Part shown: piece after piece, positions 56,631 to 64,000 of the stretch
Layout of the letters: every line of letters begins with the position of its first letter
Position numbering within the stretch: position 1 is the stretch's first letter
Assembly (NCBI RefSeq): GCF_950295315.1
Contig: NC_080162.1
Coordinates: 70,120,962-70,184,961 of the forward strand
DNA length: 64,000 bases
Reading direction: 5' to 3'
Origin: Erinaceus europaeus
Lineage: Eukaryota; Chordata; Mammalia; Eulipotyphla; Erinaceidae
Notes under the pieces: model-generated
Database searches by the model: none
Seen by the model: the letters and a program-made list of their open reading frames with translations, nothing else
Told to the model about the DNA's origin: nothing
Made by a program: the position numbers and the translations under genes

Positions 56631-57227
56631 GCCCAGGGTTTACCCTAATTGAGTGGAGTATTAAATGTGAGGATTTGGGGGGTGGGGAGAAGAAAAAGAA
56701 AGAGGTACAGAAAGAAAATAAAGTAAGAGGGGTTGGTGGGGGAAGAAACATTGATGGGAAAGGAAATGAGAGAATGCTTTGAATACATATGAAGTTTTAG
56801 GTGTCACTATCACAGACAGTACATGGAACTGAAAGGGCTGTGAGGCTTGGGGATGGAAAGCTGCATCCTGTAAGATAACCTCAAGGGATACCCTTCTCCC
56901 TTCTAGAGGTGGGATTGTGGGAACCACAGACCAGCCCTTGAGAAACCTCAAGGATGTCAGGAGTCCCACATGGGGCTGCTTCCACTCACTCCAAGGCAGC
57001 TTAAGGTCCAGACTCTAGAGGGTGGACCCTTTGGGATCTGCTAAACAAATGCCTCCCATCCTCACATCCAGAGAGGCTGAGGCCTAATGTCTACAGCATA
57101 TACACATTCCCACCCAGGCCTAAAGTTAGCAGACTGAATAAGAGCCCCTGATCCTCTAGATTTTAAGTTTAGCACTTTTAATGCAATTTAGTATTGATGC
57201 CACCAATTTCACCCTACAGCAAAGTTC

Positions 57228-57228
<1 letters not shown>
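56631..57228. other. No feature recognised
   Basis: Unique sequence. A 102-codon reverse ORF (56661-56969) is biased to P, L and S and shows no motif. Confidence 0.45.

Positions 57229-57229
<1 letters not shown>

Positions 57230-57274
<45 letters not shown>
57230..57274. repeat. (ATT)n microsatellite
   Basis: About 15 perfect att units, probably the expanded tail of the adjacent reverse SINE. Confidence 0.95.
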
Positions 57275-57275
<1 letters not shown>

Positions 57276-57593
57276 GCCTCCAGGGCTATTGCTGGAGCTC
57301 AGTGCCTACACCATGAATCCACTGCTCCTGGAGGTCATTTCCCCCCTTTTTTGTTGCCCTTGTTGTTGTAGCCTTGTGATTATTATTGTTGTTGATGATG
57401 TCATTCGTTGATGGATAGGACAGAGAGAAATTGAAAGAGGAGGGGAAGATGGGAGGGGGGGAGAAAGATAGACACCTACAGACCTGCTTCTCCACCTGTG
57501 AAGCGACTCCCGTGCCAGTGGGGAGCCGGGGGCTTGAACTGGGATCCCTATGCTGGTCCTTGCACTTTGTGCCACATGTGCTACTGCCTGACC
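57275..57593 (-). mobile_element. A-long SINE
   Basis: Reversed extension cctccagggctattgctgga ... cactgctcctggaggtcatt, then body and ggggcttgaactgggatccc core. The head is slightly shortened. Confidence 0.9.
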
Positions 57594-57614
57594 CCCTATT
57601 TTTGTTTTTTAAAA

Positions 57615-57822
57615 CTTTAAAAAATTTTTATTATCTTTATTTATTAGATAGAGACAGCCAGAAATTGAGAGGGGAGGGGGAGGTAGAGAGGGAGAGAGAC
57701 ACCTGCAGCCCTGCTTCACCACTTGTGAAACTTTCCCCCTGCATGTGGGGACCAGGGGCTTGAACCCAGGTCTTTGAGCATTGTAATAGTGTGCTCATCC
57801 AGGTGTGCCACCACCCAGCCCC
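57615..57822 (-). mobile_element. Form B SINE
   Basis: ttattatctttatttattag, purine body, gggcttgaacccaggtcttt, ccaggtgtgccaccacccag head. Confidence 0.9.
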
Positions 57823-59395
57823 AAATTCCCTTATTTTTGCAAATAAAGGCCACAGGCTTATCAAAAACACTTAAGAACATAGTTACAAAAACTTGGAAAT
57901 AAGACAAAAGAATGGCTGTGAGTCCTGTCACCATCACAACAGTGCCCTGTCTGACAAGCTCTCTAACAATGACTACTTAGTGACATGTGCCTTTGCTGGA
58001 TTCATTATTCTCGGTTGTATGTGGTCAGTTCTGTAAAGAACATGCATGTCCTATGAGGCAGTTCTGTCTGTCTTCCCACTTTGTAATCTAGCATTTCACT
58101 GCCACTTAACACTGCAAACTTAGTAAATTTAACCCACCACTAAATCTCTCTATAGGATCTTTTTTATTTTTCTTTTTATATTAAGCACTATTTCTGCTCA
58201 GCTTTAATCATTGTTTGAACTAGTTATTCCCCGAAAAGGATCTATTTCTTTCCCTAAAGGTAATTATAAGAATGAAAGCAGTCCCCTACAGACATGCTAT
58301 TTTCATTTATTTATTTTAAAAGCATGTTATATACTTGAATCTTTGTGTGGGATTTTTGTGTGAGGATACAAGGACAAGAGCAGTGTCTCTTTTTTGTATG
58401 CAAAAGGAGTAGTGGAAAGACACTGAAAATATGCCTCACCCACTTTTTGGCCTTCCTCAAATGGAATCTGCCCAGGATCATCATCTGAAGTGGCCACTAG
58501 GGGAGGTTAAGAAGGAAGAGAGAGATAATTTCCCCAGGCACAGGCAGGAATTGAAGGTGAAATTTAATTTGAGTGAGTTTTACTCTCATCAAATTGATTG
58601 GTTTGGGAAATGAATTAAGAAAATTGGCCATTGACTTGGGGGTTCTGGAGGCAAACCTCAGTCCCAGACTATGATTCCAAGACTTGCGGCAGCAAATCAA
58701 TACGGTGAATTCTGTCCAAAATCTAGCCAGCCAGTCACCTGGATATCTTGGTGTCATTGATGGAGCCCGAGTTCCGAGAATCTTCTGGTGTAGGACGTCA
58801 ATGTTGTTCATTGAAAACAATAATTTCCAGTTACCTAGAATTGAATTGACAGAATATTTGGGTACAATATGGTGAAAACGATAGCCAGAGGAGAGAACCT
58901 CTTTAGGTCTAGTGTTTTCACTGATAAGCTGGGTATGAAAATACCACTTTGCTTCCTTTGTATAGGCATTGACAGCTCAACTGAGAAAAGAATAGCACCT
59001 TTACACTATACAATGGTATAACAGGAACTCAGTAACTACAATCAAGCTCCCATCTGATGGCAGGAAGAAAAGCAAGGACAGGACCCACCCAAGCAGGTCT
59101 TGTGGAGGCTCTGCCCTAGAGATGTTGGGAGCTTTTTGTCCTTGTCCACTTTTCACTCAGGTCTTATCTGTAGTGGGCACTGAAGAAGATGTCTTTCTTC
59201 ACTGAAGAGAGGGGAGGGACATAAATTTCCTAGTCATACTACAAGTTCCAAGTCTCCATGTAGCTTTGCAATCACAACTTTAAGGTCAGGTTTATTGTAT
59301 CCATGACAATGTCTTCAAAAGTGTGGTAGACTTCTCTTCATTTTTCTTCTAGTTGGTCCCATGTTCCAGAAACAATACCCTATATTCTTTTTTAA
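57823..59395. other. Long repeat-poor stretch
   Basis: About 1.57 kb with no SINE or LINE signature. ORFs of 60-107 codons near 58430-58880 overlap on both strands and lack motifs. Confidence 0.45.
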
Positions 59396-59399
59396 TTCC

Positions 59400-59474
59400 T
59401 TTTTTATTTTATTTTGGATAGGAACAGAGAAGCTAAGAGAGAAGGGGAAGAGAGAGACACAAATAGAAAGATAG

Positions 59475-59523
<49 letters not shown>

Positions 59524-59605
59524 TAGATAGATAGGCAGATAGATAGAAGATAGACCAGCAACACTGCTTTACTGGTTGTGAAACTTCTTCCCTGCAGGTC
59601 CCATT
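59400..59605 (-). mobile_element. Diverged SINE with a GATA expansion
   Basis: gataggaacagagaagctaa, then (gata)n of about 75 bp (59466-59540), then tgctttactggttgtgaaac and cccctgcagg-like core. The head is missing. Confidence 0.65.
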
Positions 59606-59789
59606 GGTTTACAGAAAAATCCTAATGGACTGGCTATTTAACATCTTTCATTGTTTTTATCATTTATTTCCTGTTGGGGTCCCCCCCCCCAAGAGTAGGT
59701 CTTACCAATATTCTAAAGCTCTTGATCTCTAAACTTTTTCTATTCCTTTTACTCTCTGATTGCAAATCAGACAAACTTGCTTGTGATTA

Positions 59790-60225
59790 ATTTTTTTCCT
59801 CTAGGATTATCACTGGGGCTCGGTGCCAGCACTATGAAGTGACAGTCACTCACCAGCCCCAGCCTGCATTTTATTTTTTTCCCTTTACTGGGGATTAATG
59901 TTTTACATTCAGCAGTACATACAATAGTGTTTACATGCATAACATTTCTCAGTTTGCCACACAACAATACAACCCCCACTAGGTCCTCTGTCATCCTTTT
60001 CCAGGACCTGTATGCAGCCCTGTATTTTACTGGATAGCACAGAGAGAAATTGAGAGGGGGGAGGGAAGATAGAAAGAAAGACACCTGCAGACCCACTTCA
60101 CCACTTGTGAAGCATCCCTACTGCAGGTAGTGAGCAGAGGCAAGTGGCGGAGGGGGGGCTCAAACCCAGATCCTTGAGCATGGTACTATGTGTGCTTAAC
60201 TGGGTGTGCCACTGCCTGCTCCCTA
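59790..60225 (-). mobile_element. A-long SINE split by an L1 3' end
   Basis: The extension (aggattatcactggggctcg) lies left and the body and head (actggatagcacagagagaa ... gtgcttaactgggtgtgcca) lie right of a 141-bp insertion at 59874-60014. Confidence 0.75.
59874..60014 (-). mobile_element. L1 3' end, 141 bp, inside a SINE
   Basis: Reverse L1 end: ccctttactggggattaatg ... acaacccccactaggtcctc. TSD CAGCCTGCATTTTA (59860) and CAGCCCTGTATTTTA (60015). Confidence 0.8.
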
Positions 60226-60392
60226 ATCTCTTTTTTATAATATTGTAATAATTTCCTAAATCCAATCATAGTAGACAAAATCACTTTAGATTATTCCATC
60301 ACCTTCTTAAGAATCACAAACTCAGCAAGTGCATGGTCTGTCTTCCAACTCATCACAGGTTTCATTATATTTTATTTTTAAATATTGTTTCT

Positions 60393-60805
60393 TGTCGGTC
60401 TGGCTTTGTGAGAGGAGACAGACGACCCGGGACTCATGGCTGGGTTGTATGCAGTATCTCTTTATTCATGCAGGATGCAGCGCAATCTATACCAAGCTAA
60501 GCTAAACTAAAAACTACAAACAATCTTGTCCTTATAAATATACTAGCCCAGTAGGGTGGGAACAGGATGTGACACAGAGAGGGTGGAGAGAAAAGTGACT
60601 GGTGAAAATCAGGGTATGACAAGGAGAGGGGGGCGGAGCAGGCAAGAATTCTACCACTGAACCACCAATGCCCTGGAGGGAGGGTGGTGCTTGTTAACAG
60701 AGGTTATGTAAATAGAATACAGTGTTATGTAAATAGAATGCAGGGGGGATTAAACCAAATGAAACAGAAGGGGTTTTTAAAAGCAGAATTAGAAGCATAC
60801 CAACA
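60393..60805 (-). mobile_element. Solo LTR, ERVK-like
   Basis: 413 bp bounded by TGTCGG...CCAACA on the plus strand. In its own orientation it begins TGTTGGTATG. A perfect 6-bp TSD GTTTCT lies at 60387-60392 and 60806-60811. The reverse polyadenylation signal TTTATT is at 60461-60466. A solo LTR results from recombination between two proviral LTRs. Confidence 0.85.
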
Positions 60806-60822
60806 GTTTCTCTTTGTGCCTT

Positions 60823-61052
60823 TTTAAAAACTTATTTATTTTGGATAGAGACAAAGAAAATTTGAGAGGGAAGGGAGAGAGAAGCTTAGAGGGAAGGGAC
60901 AGGTAGAGATGGAAAGAGAGAGACAGAGGAGAAAGAGAGAACTATTTCACTGTTCATGAAACTTCCCCTCCTCCAGGCAGGGGCCAGGAGCTTAAACCTG
61001 GATCCTTGCGCACTGTGTGCTCAACCAGGTTTGCCACCACCCAGCCCCCGTA
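60823..61052 (-). mobile_element. Form B SINE
   Basis: cttatttattttggatagag, long purine body, gagcttaaacctggatcctt, caaccaggtttgccaccacc head. Confidence 0.82.
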
Positions 61053-61854
61053 GGTTTCATGGTAAGGAATGTTTTGCCACCTTATTGCATGAGTCTCTAC
61101 CTTTCCTCCTGCTATCATGTGTTGTCTTACCACTACTGCCTAGATAACCAACATAATTTTAGTCTTTTGAATCTGGCAGTATTCCACTTCATGGCACTGA
61201 TTTTTGTGTTCTAAATTGGCTACAGTGGACTGTCACAAACTGACCCAAACACATAATAGCTTAACATTCAGATACTTATGTCATGCACAGAATAGCTCAG
61301 AGGGATTCCAGATCAATTGGAAGAGAAAAAAGTATGTGGGCCAAGACTGGAAGAGACACAAGTCATGTTAGCTTGCATTCCATTGCCTGGAACTCAGTCA
61401 CATGGTCACAACTTCTGGAAGGCTGGAACCTGTCGTCTAGCTTGTACCTTGGAAGACATGGGAAATGCATACATTTCAGTGCTCTTTGATCTCAGGAAGG
61501 GCCCAAGAAGCACCCAGAGATGAAAAATCTTATGGCTTTCCAAGACAAGAGAAGGGGGCAATCTTTCTTCATTGGAAACATCTAAGAGATTATAAAAACA
61601 CAGTGATAGCAGAGAGGTTTTTAAAAAGAAAATGTCAGGTAACATGCATTTTATTATGTCTGTGCACTAAGAAAAGACTATTTTGACAAGTGAGGTCATA
61701 TGTAAAAGGCAGAACTCATTTCATTATTTTAATTACAAAATATTTTCACTAAGACTCCTCCACCTTCTTCTTGATCCATATTAACACAAAAATAGAAATA
61801 TTTTTATTACTTTCCCATAACAAAACAAGGTATGTGTATGTGTGTCTCATGGAA
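61053..61854. other. No feature recognised
   Basis: Unique sequence. ORFs of 63-79 codons overlap in both orientations and show no motif. Confidence 0.45.
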
Positions 61855-62024
61855 GGGTATAGAGAGATTCAGATTCACCTAACTTTCTTGTCTTTCCTTT
61901 ATTCAAGGTCTTCCAAGAGTACAGGCAAATAGTGACTATTTCTAATTTAAATAGTGATTTTTTTAAAGTCAAAGTGAAATATGTGGCATTAGTCTTATGC
62001 TTCTTTGCCTAGATATGTACATGG
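61855..62024 (+). repeat. Source copy of a 170-bp dispersed duplication
   Basis: gggtatagagagattcagat to gatatgtacatgg is repeated at 62888-63056 with about ten or so differences by eye. The present copy sits in unbroken unique DNA, so it is the likely source. Confidence 0.85.
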
Positions 62025-62713
62025 TATGTATGTGCAATAAATAATTATCCTGCACAAAAGGTAGTAGATGGGTCTGTTTATTTTTCAAGAAGATGTGACT
62101 TCCTGTGTCAATATATTGCTGGAAACATAATATTTGTGTTAACACTATTAATTGCTCTATTATTATTAGTGTCTGAGACTAGTGAATAACATTCAGGAGT
62201 CAACTAATCCTAAGATTTTATGATTTTAGATTGCATATTTGAATTACCCCATATTCTAATAGATCACTTGCCAAAGCATGTAGTCTGTATTTACACCCAT
62301 TCGTTTACCCACCCAACTTTACTCACAGTCAGAAGGCACGATGGCATTTTAGGTGTAAGAGAGAGCCCACGCAAAGGCCTAGAGGTAGAAATGCATCTGT
62401 GATAACCAGGGAAGCTAGGGGACTCGGTTCCTCCATGCACTTGGGAGCAGCCCAGCAATGCCCTCTGGAGACCTTTGGGACAAGAGTTTGGAGATGTTTC
62501 AGTCAAGGTAGTATGAGAATCTATATGAAGGGGTGGATTATTATTCAGATCAAATATGAGGTTACCTGGGGGCATGCTCTGAAATCTGTAGCCTTCTAGA
62601 ACGAGAACATATTGACATAAAATGTCCTTGCCTAATATGTGAATGCTCAACAAAATCATCCCTATCTCCATAAATGCATTAGTGCTTTTGAATCAGACCT
62701 TATAACATACCTT
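62025..62713. other. Mostly unassigned
   Basis: AT-rich then mixed sequence. 62360-62420 (acgcaaaggcctagaggtag) may be part of an old dispersed repeat. Confidence 0.4.
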
Positions 62714-62785
62714 AGAAAGTGTACTTCACCTCATCAATGTGTCCTGAAGTCTCACCTCTCCAGAGTCCTACCCCACTAGGCAAAG

Positions 62786-62867
62786 GAGGTCTCGAAACTT
62801 TACATCAGGCTCAACCTGACGCTGTTGACTGGCTACGGAAGAAGGGCAAACGCTAAAAGAAGAAGAA
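62786..62867 (+). mobile_element. Vingi-like 3' end fragment, 82 bp
   Basis: gaggtctcgaaactttacat through gaagggcaaacgctaa and an AAGAAGAAGAA tail match the reverse complement of 52059-52137. It covers only the last 20 or so codons plus stop and tail. A short possible TSD is GGCAAAG / GGGAAAG. Confidence 0.85.
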
Positions 62868-62887
62868 GGGAAAGATAGAAATAGGCT

Positions 62888-63056
62888 GGGTATAGAGAGA
62901 TTCAGATTCACCTAACTTTCCTGTCTTTCCTTTATTCAAGGTCTTCGAAGAGTACAGGCAAATAATGACTATTTTTAATTTAAATAGTAATTTTTTTAAG
63001 TCAAAGTGAAGTGTGTGACATTGGTTTTATGCTTCTTTGCCTAGATATGTACATGG
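62888..63056 (+). repeat. Copied 169-bp segment inside R1060
   Basis: Direct-orientation copy of 61855-62024. On the left, R1060 ctggg joins tatagagag; on the right, tacatgg joins agaagcaactacag of R1060. Confidence 0.85.
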
Positions 63057-63473
63057 AGAAGCAACTACAGAAGTCAGACCTCCCACCTTCTGCACCCCAT
63101 AAACAATTTTGGTCCATACTCACAGAGGGTTAAAGAGTAGGGAACCTTCCAATGAAAGGGATGGGACATCAAATTCTGGTGGTGCGAACTGTGTGGAATT
63201 ACAACCCTGTTATCTTACAATCTTGTTTATCACTATTAAATCACTAATAAAAAATTTAAAAAGAAAGTATACTTCATCAAAAGTCAGTCATCCCATGAAT
63301 AACTCATGAACCTTGCTTAAGAAATGCTTACAAGAACAAGTCACAAAGTATATTTTACCTTTTAAGCTAAAAGCCTAATCCTGGATTTCTAAGCCAATAG
63401 GCATCCACATCAGGCATCCAAGGTACAAGTTTTTGTCTGATCATGCATACATATCTTGTACATATGCCTCCCC

Positions 63474-63522
63474 CACACCACCACCACCACCACCACCATC
63501 ACCACCAACACCCGCACACACA
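63474..63522. repeat. (CCA)n/CA-rich microsatellite
   Basis: accaccaccaccaccaccac then caacacccgcacacac. Confidence 0.92.
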
Positions 63523-63560
63523 GAAGGGACCCTTTGGCTATGATAAGAATCTCAGAGAAA

Positions 63561-63845
63561 GGGAGTTGGGCCGTAGTGCAGTGGGTTAAGCACATGTGGC
63601 ACAAAGCGCAAGAACCAGTATAAGGATCCCGGTTGGAGCCCCCGGCTCCCCACCTGCAGGGGAGTCGCTTCACAGGCGGTGAAGCAGGTCTACAGTTGGC
63701 TGTCGATCTCTCCGCCTCTCTGTCTTCCCCTTCCCTCTCCATTTCTCTCTGTCCTATCCAACAACAATGACATCAATAATAACTACAACAATAAAACAAC
63801 AAGGACAACAAAAGGGAATAAATAAATACAAAAAAATTTTTTTAA
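63561..63845 (+). mobile_element. Form A SINE
   Basis: gggagttgggccgtagtgca head, ggttggagcccccggctccc, full body and aaataaatac tail. TSD AAGAATCTCAGAGAAA at 63545 and AAGAATCTCAGAGAGA at 63846. Confidence 0.93.
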
Positions 63846-64000
63846 AAGAATCTCAGAGAGAGTCAATGATCCCTTGTTTGGTACAGAGGTTGGACAAAAA
63901 AATTTAATCTCTAATTATATCATCATTGTCCCACATAAAAATGGAACACCCAGCAGTTTCTTCTATGACTTTTTTAAAAGGCTTAGATTGCATCCTCTAC

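Larger units (their letters stand above)
62729..63261 (+). mobile_element. R1060, 5'-truncated and rearranged
   Basis: Starts catcaatgtgtcctgaagtc and ends actaataaaaaatttaaaaa. TSD AGAAAGTGTACTTCA (62714) / AGAAAGTATACTTCA (63262). Inside are a Vingi fragment (62786-62867) and a 169-bp copied segment (62888-63056) that replaces about 40 bp of the usual R1060 sequence. Confidence 0.82.

Noticed and set aside
62729..63261. R1060 as one of the known Vingi-derived non-autonomous families
   Set aside because: R1060 ends in an A/T-rich TTTATAAATAAA-type tail, unlike the GAA tail of Vingi, and the Vingi piece here looks like a separate nested insertion.
63474..63522. Possible polyproline or histidine-coding repeat
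   Set aside because: It is a plain CCA/CA microsatellite outside any credible ORF.
1..64000. Regularly recurring repeats suggesting an array system such as CRISPR
   Set aside because: Repeats are dispersed SINEs and LINEs in both orientations with TSDs, in mammalian DNA; there are no uniform spacers.

Overview
The window looks like nuclear chromosomal DNA of a hedgehog (Erinaceidae, most likely Erinaceus). Two things suggest this. First, it is packed with tRNA-derived SINEs of the hedgehog ERI type. Second, it carries a non-LTR retrotransposon that I read as Vingi, a clade described among mammals from hedgehogs. Ancient mammalian repeats (MIR/L2, L1, ERVL-type LTRs) are also present. I recognise no host protein-coding exon, tRNA, rRNA or ncRNA gene and no CRISPR array. 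Almost all short ORFs are translations of SINEs, microsatellites or dead retroelements, so the window is intergenic or deep-intronic repeat-rich DNA.

Working names for SINEs, all with RNA polymerase III A- and B-box heads: form A (gggagtcgggcggtagc head, T/C-rich body, A-rich tail); A-long (form A plus a roughly 60-bp 3' block resembling ggcctccaggagcagtgg...aataaccctggagg); form B (ggggccaggtggtggc head, ending near ccaataaataaa); form C (short, agcataatggttatgc head); form D (older, diverged). Many copies have 10-17 bp target-site duplications (TSDs) that I located by eye. A second abundant repeat is a non-coding retroposon of about 1.06 kb, called R1060 here, with eight copies.

Layout. 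1-1178: decayed ERVL-type LTRs, then form C and B SINEs and a full-length R1060 copy (1837-2896). 3-17 kb: scattered SINEs, L1 3' ends, a short interstitial telomeric tract (8933) and a 70-bp mariner-type MITE (15390). 17.4-18.4 kb: an old L1 broken by a younger L1 3' end, itself broken by a SINE. 19-48 kb: dense SINEs, including a head-to-tail trimer at one target (21311-22044) and a C+A composite (45846-46358), with R1060 copies at 24, 29, 36 and 47 kb and L1 3' fragments at 27.6 and 35 kb. 49331-51584: a compact ERVK-like element with two LTRs, primer-binding site, polypurine tract and 6-bp TSD but no recognisable genes. 51988-54157: an L1 3' end containing a 5'-truncated, frameshifted Vingi reverse transcriptase. 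55-64 kb: more SINEs, a solo LTR (60393-60805), and an R1060 copy at 62.7 kb holding both a small Vingi fragment and a 169-bp copy of sequence from about 1 kb upstream.

Nothing here works as a gene system; the story is layered retrotransposition. L1 is probably the source of enzyme for the SINEs and R1060, because their TSDs and A-rich tails fit target-primed reverse transcription. Vingi copies end in a GAA-type tail instead. All coordinates and junctions were read by eye and may be off by a few bases.
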